Source: Massilia sp. erpn (GTDB taxonomy: Bacteria; Pseudomonadota; Gammaproteobacteria; Burkholderiales; Burkholderiaceae_D). Taken from it: a stretch of 64,000 nucleotides of DNA. Of the stretch, positions 27,056-36,401 are shown one piece after another (position 1 is the first letter of the stretch; each line of letters starts with the position of its first letter). The translations under genes and the position numbers were made by a program. The stretch is from positions 3,286,001-3,350,000 of the forward strand of contig NZ_CP053748.1 of assembly GCF_024400215.1 (NCBI RefSeq), read 5' to 3'. Under the pieces are notes generated by a model. The model was not told the DNA's origin. It worked only from the letters and a program-made list of their open reading frames with translations, and searched no databases.

Positions 27056-29179
27056 TCAAGGCGCCAGCGGCAGCGCGAGTTCCAGGCGCAGGGCGGTGCG
27101 GCTGCTGGCGACACTGTCGCGCACATCGCTCAGTGCCGCACCGGTATAGCGCTCCGTTTCGCGCCGGTCTGGATGCAGCAGATTGACCGCCGCGATGCGC
27201 AGCTGGGTCTTGCCTTGCAGTTTCCAGAGAATATAGGCATCGAGCGTGCGCCGGATATCGCCGCTGCGGCTTAGTTCAGCGCTCAGGCGCGAGCTGCCGG
27301 CCTTTTGCAGATTCAGGCTGGCGCCCAGGCTCAGCGCCGCGCTGGGCCGGTAATCAACACCCACATTCGCCGTCAGCGGCGTTTGCGCGGCCAGATGGTT
27401 GTCCGGGCCGGGCAGCGTGTCCAGGCGCGACCAGTTGCGCGCAGCATTCAAGCGCAGGTCCAGTTGCGGCGCGGCCGGAAACAGCTCGCGCAGCGGCAGA
27501 CGGGTGTCGAATTCGATGCCCTGCGTGCGTGCCTTGCCGCCGTTGAAGGGTTCCGAAATCCAGTTGCCGCTTTCCAGATAGAGGCGGCGCAGCGTCACGC
27601 CATCGAGGCGGCGCGCATAGGCCGACAGGCTGAAGACGCCCTTGCCGCCGCCGAAATAGCTTTCGTAAGCGATGTCGGCGCCTTTTGCCAGTTCCGGCGC
27701 CAGCTGCGGGTTGCCCTGCACATCGGACGCGGTGGGGCTGTTGCCGCTGTTGATGGTGGCGCGGCGCGGCACGATGTCGCGCGTGAGCGGCGCCTTGTAG
27801 CTGCGCGAGAAGCCCAGGCGCAGCTGGTCCTTGCCGTCGCCAGGCAGCTTCCATACCGTCTGCGCGACCGGACTCCATACTGAAGTTCGATGGCGCGCGC
27901 CAAAACCATCGACCCGCGTCTGCAATTCCTCCCAGCGCACGCCGCCATACAGCTGCCAGCCGCTGGCGACATCCCATTCGTCCTGCGCGTACAGCGCCAG
28001 ACGCCGTATGCTGGCCTGGTATTGCTGGTCCAGCCAGCTCTGGGCCACACCTTGCAGGGTGCCGTCCGTTTGCAGGCGCGCATCCTGGCGCCGGGTCTGC
28101 GCAGCGTCCCAGCCGATAGCCAGGCCATGGCCGCGCGCCAGACGGCTGGTGAACTTGCCGCCGCTGCTGGCATTGTCTTCATACACCCAGCCGCGCACGG
28201 CGCGCAGCAGGCCGGGAGCGGCGGCGGTGGCCTCGCCGCGGAACAGGAAGTCGCTGTTGTAGTGGTCGCGCCCAAGGCCAAACTTGAGCAGCAGGCTGGT
28301 ATCGCTGCCGAGGTTCAGAGTCCACGCCAGATCGGACTTCAGGCTGTTGCCGCGCCCGAAAGCCTGCCATCGGCTGTCCGGATAGCTGCCGCCGGTGCCC
28401 GAAAACACAGTGGTCCGCGCCTCGCCGCCCATGCGCCTTCGAGAAAAATTCAGCAGGCTTTGCCAGCTCAAGCTGCCGCTATCGAGCTTCCAGTTCAGGC
28501 GCGGTGCGAGGCTGAAACGATGGATGTCGAAATGGTCTTCGGCCAGCCGCCGCCGGTGCGCGCCGATGCCATCGTCCTCCGCGATGCGCTGCTCGCTGGT
28601 GTTGTATTCATGGCCGGCGCTGCGCGACACCGTGGCTGCCAGCGAATAGGAGAAGCGTTCAATCTGATCGGCACCTTGCAGGGTGGCCGAGGGATTCCAG
28701 AAAGCGCCGCTGCGCTCCAGGCTGGATTTCAGCTCGCTCTGGCGCTCGCTGACGCGGCGCTTGAGAATGACATTCAGCGTGCCTGCCACACCCTGCGCGC
28801 CATATTCCGCCGAGCCGCCGCGCAGCAGCTCCACCCGTTCGATCAGTTCCGGCGCGATGCTGTCGATGCTGAAGCCTTGCGGCATCGGATCGCCATTGAC
28901 CAGCACCTGGGTATAGCCGGCGCCCAATCCGCGCATCCTTACCTCGCCATTGACGACGGAAATGCCAGGCTGGCGCTTCAAGGCCTCGCTCAGACTGCCG
29001 TCGCCGAATTGCAGCAGCTCGCCGCGGCCGATCAGCAGCTTGGATTGGGTTTCGCTCTGGCGCTGAGCCAGTTCAAGCGGCGCGGCGATGCGCACCTGCT
29101 GCAGTGGTTCGTCGGCGGCGCGCGCGGACGGCAGGCAGCAGGCCAGCGCGGTGGAAAGCAGAGTCAGGGTAGGGCGCAT
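27056..29179 (-). CDS. TonB-dependent outer-membrane receptor
   Basis: Outer-membrane barrel receptor of 707 residues. It starts with a signal peptide (MRPTLTLLSTALACCLPSARA, cut near residue 21). The plug domain (about 45-150) contains RQPGISVVNGEVRMRGLG and ELIERVELLRGGSAEYG; a barrel follows and ends in VLRLELALPLAP-like aromatic-poor strands. The substrate cannot be read from sequence. I chose the ATG at 29179, where the signal peptide begins; the frame is open further upstream. It diverges from a LytS-type kinase and LytTR regulator, which could control it. It ends eight bases from the convergent CoaD/HD fusion gene. Confidence 0.9.
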   Translation of the reverse strand: MRPTLTLLSTALACCLPSARAADEPLQQVRIAAPLELAQRQSETQSKLLIGRGELLQFGDGSLSEALKRQPGISVVNGEVRMRGLGAGYTQVLVNGDPMPQGFSIDSIAPELIERVELLRGGSAEYGAQGVAGTLNVILKRRVSERQSELKSSLERSGAFWNPSATLQGADQIERFSYSLAATVSRSAGHEYNTSEQRIAEDDGIGAHRRRLAEDHFDIHRFSLAPRLNWKLDSGSLSWQSLLNFSRRRMGGEARTTVFSGTGGSYPDSRWQAFGRGNSLKSDLAWTLNLGSDTSLLLKFGLGRDHYNSDFLFRGEATAAAPGLLRAVRGWVYEDNASSGGKFTSRLARGHGLAIGWDAAQTRRQDARLQTDGTLQGVAQSWLDQQYQASIRRLALYAQDEWDVASGWQLYGGVRWEELQTRVDGFGARHRTSVWSPVAQTVWKLPGDGKDQLRLGFSRSYKAPLTRDIVPRRATINSGNSPTASDVQGNPQLAPELAKGADIAYESYFGGGKGVFSLSAYARRLDGVTLRRLYLESGNWISEPFNGGKARTQGIEFDTRLPLRELFPAAPQLDLRLNAARNWSRLDTLPGPDNHLAAQTPLTANVGVDYRPSAALSLGASLNLQKAGSSRLSAELSRSGDIRRTLDAYILWKLQGKTQLRIAAVNLLHPDRRETERYTGAALSDVRDSVASSRTALRLELALPLAP

Positions 29180-29326
29180 GGGTAGACCGGAAGTGGTGGT
29201 GACGGCCGCATTATCGGAAGCGCCACTACGCCTGAATACCGCTGTGTGACGAACAGGCTGCGGCATGGGACGAATGCCCCGGCGCCTAGCGGGAAAAGCG
29301 GAATGCCGCTGCTATACTCGCTGCCA

Positions 29327-30421
29327 ATGATTACCTTCCCTGTCCAGCAGCGCCATTGGGTGCACGCCTTGCTGCGCATTGTTCTGGTGAATGCGCTGAT
29401 CTGGGGGCTGATCTGCCTGTTCGGCGCCCAGAGTTCCTACCTCGATGCAGCATTGCAGGGCAAGCCGCGCCCTTATCTTTCCTATCTATCGCGTTGGGTG
29501 GTCGGCCATATTCCCATCGCCCTCTTCAGCACCGGCGTATATGCTTTCTTCGCGCGCCACCCGCGCTGGCTGGGGCAGGCGCGCCAGCTCGTCACCGCCT
29601 ATCTGCTGCTGGCGCTGGCCTACCTGCCACTCGAATGCCTCTATTACGCCGCTGCCTACGTTCTGCGTATGGACGGCGCGTTTTCCTCGGTGCGCTTTTG
29701 GGAGGTCCTGCTTGCTTCGAACAACTACAGCTGGTTTTTCCAGATAGCCTGGATGAGCGGGGCATACGTGACGATTGTCGCCATCTGCTCCTGGCGGCAG
29801 AGCACCAGGCTGCGGCTCGATCTGCAGGAGCAGCGCCTGCAAGCCTTGCGCGGCCAGCTGGAGCCGCATTTCATTTTCAATGCGCTGAATGCGATCAGTG
29901 CGCTGGTGCGCGCCGGCGACAAGCCGGTGGCCTTGAGCGGCATCAGCCGCCTCAGCGAGCTGCTGCGCTATGCCCTGGCTTCCAGCGAACGCGATACCGT
30001 GAGCGTGGCGCAGGAACTGGATTTCATCCGCGGCTATCTGGCTCTGCAGGAGCTGCGTTATGGCGAAAAGCTGCAATGGAGTATCGGCGGCGAGGCGCAG
30101 GTAAGAGATGGCGATTGTCCGCCGCTCCTGCTGCAGCCGTTGGTGGAAAACGCGGTGAAGCATGGGCTGGAACGCCACTGCGGCAGCGGCGACATCGCGC
30201 TGGAGTTCGAGCGCATGGGAGAACGGATGCGCATCCGCCTCAGCAACCGCGTATCTGCGGACGGCAATGCCGCGCCGGCGGCCGGTCTTGGCATAGGCCT
30301 GCGCAATACGGCGGCGCGCCTGCAACTGGCATACGGCGATGATGCCAGCTTGCGTACCCATCACGATGGCCAGCGCTTCCAGGTGGAGATCGAGATGCCG
30401 TTTTACCTGGAGGCGGCATGA
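29327..30421 (+). CDS. LytS/AlgZ-family membrane histidine kinase
   Basis: Histidine kinase of the His_kinase (PF06580) type, 364 residues from this start. About four membrane segments occupy 15-150 (LLRIVLVNALIWGLICLF first). The phosphorylated His is in LEPHFIFNALNAISALV, and PLLLQPLVENAVKHG is the family's N-box. A start at 29303 is also possible; TATACT at 29313-29318 could be a -10 giving a nearly leaderless mRNA for the ATG at 29327. It overlaps the LytTR regulator gene by four bases. Divergent TonB receptor upstream suggests nutrient sensing, but this is inference. Confidence 0.9.
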   Translation: MITFPVQQRHWVHALLRIVLVNALIWGLICLFGAQSSYLDAALQGKPRPYLSYLSRWVVGHIPIALFSTGVYAFFARHPRWLGQARQLVTAYLLLALAYLPLECLYYAAAYVLRMDGAFSSVRFWEVLLASNNYSWFFQIAWMSGAYVTIVAICSWRQSTRLRLDLQEQRLQALRGQLEPHFIFNALNAISALVRAGDKPVALSGISRLSELLRYALASSERDTVSVAQELDFIRGYLALQELRYGEKLQWSIGGEAQVRDGDCPPLLLQPLVENAVKHGLERHCGSGDIALEFERMGERMRIRLSNRVSADGNAAPAAGLGIGLRNTAARLQLAYGDDASLRTHHDGQRFQVEIEMPFYLEAA

Positions 30422-31182
30422 TGCGCGCCCTGATCGTCGACGACGAAGCGCCGGGACGCAGCAATGTGCGGTTGGCGCTGGCCGAGCATGCGCAATGGCA
30501 GGTGGCGGGCGAATGCGATAGCGCTGAAGCGGCGCGCAGCGCTCTGGCGGCGGGCGGCATCGAGCTGGTCTTCCTCGACATTCAGATGCCCGGCGCTTCT
30601 GGCCTGGCGCTGGCGCGCGAACTGTGCGAGACGGCGGCGCCGCCGCTGATCGTCTTCGTCACGGCTTACGACCGTTACGCCATCGAAGCTTTCGACGTGC
30701 ATGCGTTGGACTACCTGCTGAAGCCTTTCGATGACCAGCGCTTTGCGCAAACGCTGGCGCGGGCGCAGGCCATGCTGGAGCAAAAGCAGCAGGCCAGCTA
30801 TGCGCAGGCCGTGCGTTCCTGCCTGGATGGCACGCAAGGACAACCGGACGGCGGCTATGCGCGCCATCTGAGCATACGTTCGGTGGGACGCATCGAACGC
30901 GTCGAGCTGGATGAGGTGCTGTGGTTGGAGGCGGCGGGCAACTACGTCCAGCTGCATCTGGCGCAGCGCCAGGTGCTGCACCGCATGCCCTTGAGCCGGC
31001 TGGAGCAGATGCTCGATCCGGTGCAGTTCCTGCGCGTGCATCGTGGTGCGATCGTGCGCAGGGACGAATGCATGCGCTTCAGCGCAACGGGGGAGGGGGG
31101 AGGGATGCTGCACCTGCGCTGTGGCGCGCAGGTGGCAGTCAGTGAACGTTATCTGCCCGCATTGCGCGGGCTGTTCGGCTAA
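30418..31182 (+). CDS. LytTR-family response regulator
   Basis: Response regulator of 254 residues. The receiver domain (1-120) has acidic residues in VDDEAPG and phosphoacceptor D54 in VFLDIQMPG; the LytTR DNA-binding domain (about 145-250) includes VLWLEAAGNYVQLHL and FLRVHRGAIVRRD. It starts within the stop of the kinase gene, forming a LytS/LytR (AlgZ/AlgR) type pair. It ends three bases before the convergent chemoreceptor gene. Confidence 0.95.
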   Translation: MMRALIVDDEAPGRSNVRLALAEHAQWQVAGECDSAEAARSALAAGGIELVFLDIQMPGASGLALARELCETAAPPLIVFVTAYDRYAIEAFDVHALDYLLKPFDDQRFAQTLARAQAMLEQKQQASYAQAVRSCLDGTQGQPDGGYARHLSIRSVGRIERVELDEVLWLEAAGNYVQLHLAQRQVLHRMPLSRLEQMLDPVQFLRVHRGAIVRRDECMRFSATGEGGGMLHLRCGAQVAVSERYLPALRGLFG

Positions 31183-31185
31183 GGA

Positions 31186-32907
31186 TCAGAACTCTTCCCA
31201 CTCGTCGGCGCTGGCCTTGGCTGCGGCCTTCGGCTGTGAAGCAGGCTTGCGCGAAAGCTGTGGGCGCAGCAGCGGTTCGGCCGGTTTCAGCACCACCGAG
31301 GCGGCGCTCCTTGGCGCGGCGGCCTTGGCAGCGGCCGGTGCGCGCGCGGCAGTCACGTTGGCGTCCAGGCGGAACACGCCCACCAGCTCCGCCAGGCGCG
31401 ATGCCTGTTCCTGCAGCGAGGTGGCAGCGGCGGCGGCTTCCTCCACCAGCGCGGCATTCTGCTGGGTGACGGAATCCATCTCCGCCACGGCGCCGTTGAT
31501 CTGCTCGATGCCGGCTTCCTGCTCATGGCTGGCATTGGTGATTTCGCCCATGATATTGGTGACGCGCTGCACGCTTTCCACGATTTCGCCCATGGTGGCG
31601 CCAGCCTGATCGACCAGTTGCGCGCCGGCGTTGACCTTCTCCACCGAGTCGCCGATCAGTTCCTTGATCTCCTTGGCCGCGCCGGCCGAGCGTTGCGCCA
31701 GATTGCGAACCTCGGAGGCCACCACGGCAAAGCCGCGGCCCTGCTCACCGGCGCGCGCCGCTTCCACCGCCGCGTTCAGCGCCAGGATATTGGTCTGGAA
31801 GGCGATGCCATCGATCACGCCGATGATCTCGGAAATCTTGCGCGAGGATTCGTTGATCGCGCTCATGGTATCGACCACCTGCGACACCACGGCGCCGCCG
31901 CGCACGGCCACGCTCGATGCCGACTGCGCCAGCTCATTGGCTTGGCGCGCCGAGTCGGTGTTCTGCTTGACGGTGGAGGTCAGTTCCTCCATCGACGATG
32001 CGGTTTCCTCCAGCGAACCGGCTTGCTGCTCGGTGCGCGCCGACAGGTCCAGGTTGCCGGCCGCGATCTGGGCCGAGGCGGTGGCGATGGAGTCGGTGCC
32101 GAGGCGCACCTCGCCCACGATCTGGGCCAAGCTGTCGCGCATGCCGCGGATGGCGTGCAGCAGGCTGCCCTTGTCGCCATCCTTGATATCGATGCGCACA
32201 GCCAGGTCGCCGGCCGCAATCTGGCGCGCGATTTCGCTGGCGTATTCCGGCTCGCCGCCCAGCTGCTTGAGCAGGTTGCGCGTGATGATCCAGGCGGCGG
32301 CGATGCCGGCCAGCATGGCCAGCGCGCCCATGATGATCATGGTCCAGCGGCCGCTGGTATAGGCGTCTTCCGCGTTCTGGCGGCCACGCTCGATCACGCC
32401 GCTCTGGTGCTTGATCAGGGCGCCAATGGCGTCCATATACGCCAGCTGCGAGGCGCGCATATTTTCCAGCATGGATTTCACGGCATCGTCGCGCTGGCCT
32501 GCTTCCTGCAGGCGGATCACTTCATCCAGCGCGGTGTCATAGGTCTTGCGGGCCGATTGCATGGTGGCCAGCAAAGCCTTGCCCTTGTCGGACTTGATCA
32601 GCGGCGTCAGACGGCCATAGGCTTCCTCGATTTCCTTGCGCTTGGCCTGCACGGTGGCGATTTCCTTGGCCGACAGCGCGGTGTCAGAGATCAGCAGGGA
32701 GTTGCGCAGCGAGCGGGCGATCTTGTTATTCAGGTCGAGAATGCTCTGCGCTTCCAGCACCTTGGGGTACTGTTCGCGCACGATAATGTCCATATTCTCG
32801 TTCATGTCGGCCATGCGGCTGATGCTCAAGATGGTCGCAAATGCCAGCATCGACAGGACGGCGGCAAAGCCCAGAGCCAGTCTGGTGCCTACTTTCAGTT
32901 TATTCAT
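31186..32907 (-). CDS. Methyl-accepting chemotaxis protein
   Basis: Transmembrane chemoreceptor of 573 residues. Membrane segment 1 is about 10-30, a four-helix-bundle sensor (about 35-190) follows, then a second membrane segment near 190-210 (MIIMGALAMLAGIAAAWIIT), HAMP, and the cytoplasmic signalling coiled coil with the conserved tip EGRGFAVVASEVRNLAQRSA. The C-terminus ends DEWEEF, resembling the WE.F pentapeptide that tethers CheR and CheB in E. coli Tar and Tsr. It is preceded by a 265-base intergenic region containing an AT-rich stretch. The ligand is unknown. Confidence 0.94.
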   Translation of the reverse strand: MNKLKVGTRLALGFAAVLSMLAFATILSISRMADMNENMDIIVREQYPKVLEAQSILDLNNKIARSLRNSLLISDTALSAKEIATVQAKRKEIEEAYGRLTPLIKSDKGKALLATMQSARKTYDTALDEVIRLQEAGQRDDAVKSMLENMRASQLAYMDAIGALIKHQSGVIERGRQNAEDAYTSGRWTMIIMGALAMLAGIAAAWIITRNLLKQLGGEPEYASEIARQIAAGDLAVRIDIKDGDKGSLLHAIRGMRDSLAQIVGEVRLGTDSIATASAQIAAGNLDLSARTEQQAGSLEETASSMEELTSTVKQNTDSARQANELAQSASSVAVRGGAVVSQVVDTMSAINESSRKISEIIGVIDGIAFQTNILALNAAVEAARAGEQGRGFAVVASEVRNLAQRSAGAAKEIKELIGDSVEKVNAGAQLVDQAGATMGEIVESVQRVTNIMGEITNASHEQEAGIEQINGAVAEMDSVTQQNAALVEEAAAAATSLQEQASRLAELVGVFRLDANVTAARAPAAAKAAAPRSAASVVLKPAEPLLRPQLSRKPASQPKAAAKASADEWEEF

Positions 32908-33172
32908 AGGTTGCAGCTCCGCTTCTTCAGATGTATGTCAGCCTGCCGCGGACGGCATGGCATAGGCAAGGGTTGGGCCTGGGGGAGGAAGTCGGGGCCG
33001 CGGGGTTTGGGCGGCCATCCACTTAAATTAGTGTAACTATTGCTTAAGAAATATGGCCGCACTATAGCGCTAAATTTGCTTTAAAGCAATAATTTACTTG
33101 CAATAATGTAGTGTCTTGCTCGGGTTTTCTGCGGGGAGGCGGAGGCTGCGGTCGCAGCCTCCGGAGGGATGC

Positions 33173-35338
33173 TTAGAAGCGGTTCGACATGCTCACATAG
33201 ATATTGCGCGCCTTGCCCACCTGGGCCGTGTTTTCCGGCTTCATCGCATTCAAATACGGACGGTTGAACAGATTGCGCACGCCGGCCACCACCTCCACCT
33301 GGCGGCCCAGCGCTTTCCAGGGCACGGCAACGGGCTGCCAGCGCAGGTTCAGGTCTGCGATGGTGTAGCTGTCGCGCACATAGTATTCAGTCTTCTTGCC
33401 GCTGACATAGGTGGCGGGATTCTGATCCGGCTTGCGCCAGTGCGATACGCCCAGGCCGACGCTCGCTTCCGGCGTCAGCCAGTAACCGACGCCGAGGCGC
33501 AGCTTGTCGGCGAAGGCATTGGGGTAGTTCTTGCCGGTGGCCTGATTGACCTGTTTCAGATGTTCGTAGCTGGCGTCCAGCTGCCATAGCGGCTGGCGGT
33601 ATTCCAGTTCGATCTCGTAGCCGTGCCGCTTCACCAGGTCGGCATTCGTGTAGCGCGCGTAGCTTTCGCTTTTCGGCGGCGTTCCCATTTCCGGCAGCGC
33701 CGTCAGGCCGATCATCTGCGAGATCTTGCCGTTGAAGTACATCGCCTTGGCGAACAGCCTGTCCCTCTCCGCAAACAGGGCGTTGCGGCTCAGCGAGGCG
33801 CCCAGTTCGCGCTCCTTCGAATGCTCCGGCTTCAGATCGGGATTGGGCAGATACCAGTAGAAGGGATTGAGCGCGCCGCTGGACGAGGTTTCATGCGGCG
33901 TCGGTGCGCGGTAGGTGCGCGAGACGTTGCCGAGCAGGATAAGGCCGCCGCCCACGGCGTAGCTGGCGCCCAGGCGCGGCGAGAAGTTCGAGTCGCTGTA
34001 ATCGTTGTTCTTGTTTTTGACCTTGCGCCGGAAGCTGTCGTAACGACCGCCCAGATGCAGCAGCAGCTTGTCGTCCAGCAGGCTCATTTCCTCCTGCACG
34101 AAGAGGCCACTGTCCTGGTAGGTGTTGGGCATGGAGCCGAAGTCGCTCAGTTCGCCGTTCGACACCATGCGCGCATCCTCATGGCGGCGCTCATAGCTCA
34201 GGCCCAGCACCAGGCGGTGTTTCGCGCCCAGCGCGGAGAAGGCGAAGCGGTTCTGGATATCGACGCCGGTGCGCTTGTCCTGATTCAGGTAGTCCATGGT
34301 ATTGCGCTTGCCGCCGCTTACGTAGTCATAGCCGCGCTGGTAGCTGGCTTCGGCGGTGTACAGCGAAGCCTCCAGGTTCAGCCAGGGCAGGCCGGCCGGG
34401 CTGGCCGTGTAGCGCAGCGACCAGTCGCGCTGGCGCAGTTTGCCGCTGATCGGTCCAGTGGCCGGCGTTTGCGCATGCCACAGCGTTTGCCAGGCCGTTT
34501 CCACGCGCTCGCCCATATCGAAGTACGACAGACTCAAACGCTGGCGCGGCGCCAGGTTCCAGCCCGCCTTGAAGAAGTAGTTGCTGCCGTTTTCATCGTT
34601 CTCGGTGTGCTGGAACTGGTTTGGCGGCGTGCCGACCATGCGCGCCAGCTTGATGTCGCCGTCATGGGTTTTCTTCACATAGGCCAGCACGTCGAAGGCG
34701 CTGCCGGTGGGGGCGCTGGCCAGGGCCACATAGCCTTCGCGGTGGTTGTTATGGTCGTAGCGCAGTTTGGTGGAGATGCCGTTTTCCGCGCCTGGCGCCA
34801 AAAAGTCGTTGGCGTCCGCCGTGGTGCTGGACACCACGCCGCCGATCGCGCCGCTGCCGTGCGCCACCGAGGAGGAACCCTTGACCACCTCGACCCGCTT
34901 GAGCAGGTCGCCATCCATGCGGAAGCTGGAGATATGGTTGGAGAACAGCGAAGCGGAGCGGCGGATGCCGTCCTGCTTGACGATCACCCGCTCCTCGCTC
35001 TGGTAACCGAAGCCGCGGATGTTGAAGTGTTGGCCGATTTCGCGGCCGCTGCCGCCGCCGGCGCTGAAACCCGGCACCTGGGACAGCGCATCGATCACGC
35101 CGGTGCTGATGGACAGGTTGTCGCGGTCCAGCACCGTCACCGAGCCGGGGTAGGCGGCGCGCGAGACGCCGATGCCGGTGCCGCTGACCGTGGTTTCCGG
35201 CATGACCTGTTCCACCGTGGTGTGGCGCGCGGGCGCCGGCGGCCCTGCTTCCTGCTGCGCGGCGTGGGCGGCGGCGGAAACAGTCATCAGGACGGCGGCG
35301 CTGAGCGGGCGCAAACGGGGGGAGTGCATGCCAGACAT
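33173..35338 (-). CDS. TonB-dependent receptor, heme/hemoglobin type
   Basis: Outer-membrane receptor of 721 residues with a signal peptide cut near residue 26 (SAAAHA). The plug (about 45-160) contains GREIGQHFNIRGFGYQSEERV and VEVVKGSSSVAHGSGAIGG. In the barrel, YRAPTPHE and NPDLKPEHS resemble the FRAP and NPNL motifs of heme/hemoglobin receptors, hence the call. The last residue is an aromatic Phe in SMSNRF, typical of barrels. A 15-bp palindrome resembling a Fur site lies 92 bases upstream of the ATG, consistent with iron control. Confidence 0.88.
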   Translation of the reverse strand: MSGMHSPRLRPLSAAVLMTVSAAAHAAQQEAGPPAPARHTTVEQVMPETTVSGTGIGVSRAAYPGSVTVLDRDNLSISTGVIDALSQVPGFSAGGGSGREIGQHFNIRGFGYQSEERVIVKQDGIRRSASLFSNHISSFRMDGDLLKRVEVVKGSSSVAHGSGAIGGVVSSTTADANDFLAPGAENGISTKLRYDHNNHREGYVALASAPTGSAFDVLAYVKKTHDGDIKLARMVGTPPNQFQHTENDENGSNYFFKAGWNLAPRQRLSLSYFDMGERVETAWQTLWHAQTPATGPISGKLRQRDWSLRYTASPAGLPWLNLEASLYTAEASYQRGYDYVSGGKRNTMDYLNQDKRTGVDIQNRFAFSALGAKHRLVLGLSYERRHEDARMVSNGELSDFGSMPNTYQDSGLFVQEEMSLLDDKLLLHLGGRYDSFRRKVKNKNNDYSDSNFSPRLGASYAVGGGLILLGNVSRTYRAPTPHETSSSGALNPFYWYLPNPDLKPEHSKERELGASLSRNALFAERDRLFAKAMYFNGKISQMIGLTALPEMGTPPKSESYARYTNADLVKRHGYEIELEYRQPLWQLDASYEHLKQVNQATGKNYPNAFADKLRLGVGYWLTPEASVGLGVSHWRKPDQNPATYVSGKKTEYYVRDSYTIADLNLRWQPVAVPWKALGRQVEVVAGVRNLFNRPYLNAMKPENTAQVGKARNIYVSMSNRF

Positions 35339-35429
35339 GGGAAATCCTCAAAAATAAGTGGTGAACGAACGTTTGAGGGCCGGCGGGTGCCTGAACGATA
35401 TGAATGCAATTCGTCAGACATGATGCGAA

Positions 35430-35444
35430 TGCGAATTATTCGCA
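35430..35444. promoter_or_regulatory. Fur-like palindrome upstream of a heme-type receptor
   Basis: TGCGAATTATTCGCA is a perfect 15-bp palindrome, followed on the same side by AATGGTAATCAATTAG. The overall AT-rich GAAT/ATTC pattern is Fur-box-like though GC-interrupted. It sits in the promoter region of the heme-type TonB receptor. Confidence 0.5.
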
Positions 35445-35526
35445 ATGGTAATCAATTAGAAATATTGCTGCAATATAAATTTTGGAAACGATAAGATGGC
35501 CGGGAATTTTCACTCCCTGCGCCGGT

Positions 35527-36372
35527 TTAGAAGCGGTTCCAGTTATTGCGGCGGTGCTCGTGGGCTTCCTTCAGCAGATGGCCGGCGCGTTCGGCATCGC
35601 TGTCAGCCACCGCCATGGCCAGCTCCTGCAGGGCTGGCGGATATTCATGTTCGGCCGATTCCTCCAGCCAGTGCTGGGCGCGGGCCGCGTCGCGCGGCAC
35701 GCCCTGGCCTTCACGGTAGGCATAGGAGAGCAGGAACATCGCATGCGCGTTGCCCAGCTCACTGGCCGCTTCCAGCCAGCGCGCGCTGCGTGCCGCATCG
35801 CGCGGCACGCCTTCGCCATTGCGCGCCAGCAGGCCAAGCATCAGCGCCGCTTTCGCATGCTTCTTCTCGGCTGCTGCCAGATACCAGCGCCAGGCCAGCG
35901 CGCCGGGCGAGCTGCCATTGCTGATGGCGGCAGCGGGAGCGGAGGCACCCGCCGTACTTGCCATGCTGGCCGCCCGGATGCCGTCCGCTCCCGCTTGCGG
36001 CGCAGCGGCAGGGTTCGTGCCATTGGCGATGCCGCGATACGCCTCCGCCAGGTGGAAGGCCGCCTGCGCATCGCCGCTGCGCGCCGCCTGTTCCAGCAGG
36101 CGCATGGCTTCCTCCTGCTGGCCGGGACGGGCGCGGTACAGGATGCCCAGCTCGCGCTGGGCCACCGGCATGCCGCGCGCGGCCCAGCTGCGTAGACGTT
36201 GCTCCGCCTCGGCATTGCCCTGCTGCGACGCCGCCATCGCCACCGACTCGATGCGGGCGGCATCCGGCCCGGCGCCATCGGCGCCAGCCGCCATGTGCGG
36301 CCCGCCCTCGCGGCAGGCCGTCAGTGCGGCGAGCGCGAGGCAGGCCAGCAGGGTAATGCTCCAGCGTTTCAT
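35527..36372 (-). CDS. Sel1-repeat lipoprotein
   Basis: Lipoprotein of 281 residues: signal ITLLACLALAALTAC with lipobox LTAC and lipidated Cys near residue 20. The mature part has Sel1-like helical repeats: near 70-105 (GMPVAQRELGILYRARPGQ), 105-130, 165-200 (HAKAALMLGLLARNGEGV), and 200-240 (NAHAMFLLSYAYREGQGV). Sel1 proteins scaffold protein interactions in signalling or envelope quality control. It lies 188 bases before the heme-type receptor on the same strand, but the Fur-like site between suggests a separate promoter for that gene. Confidence 0.88.
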   Translation of the reverse strand: MKRWSITLLACLALAALTACREGGPHMAAGADGAGPDAARIESVAMAASQQGNAEAEQRLRSWAARGMPVAQRELGILYRARPGQQEEAMRLLEQAARSGDAQAAFHLAEAYRGIANGTNPAAAPQAGADGIRAASMASTAGASAPAAAISNGSSPGALAWRWYLAAAEKKHAKAALMLGLLARNGEGVPRDAARSARWLEAASELGNAHAMFLLSYAYREGQGVPRDAARAQHWLEESAEHEYPPALQELAMAVADSDAERAGHLLKEAHEHRRNNWNRF

Positions 36373-36401
36373 ACGGCGTGCTTCCTTTTGCGCTTAGGTG
36401 C

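Noticed and set aside
32908..33120. Flagellar sigma-28 promoter for the chemoreceptor
   Set aside because: A TAAAGCAA word is present but the GCTATAGT element follows at the wrong spacing and differs from GCCGATAA.
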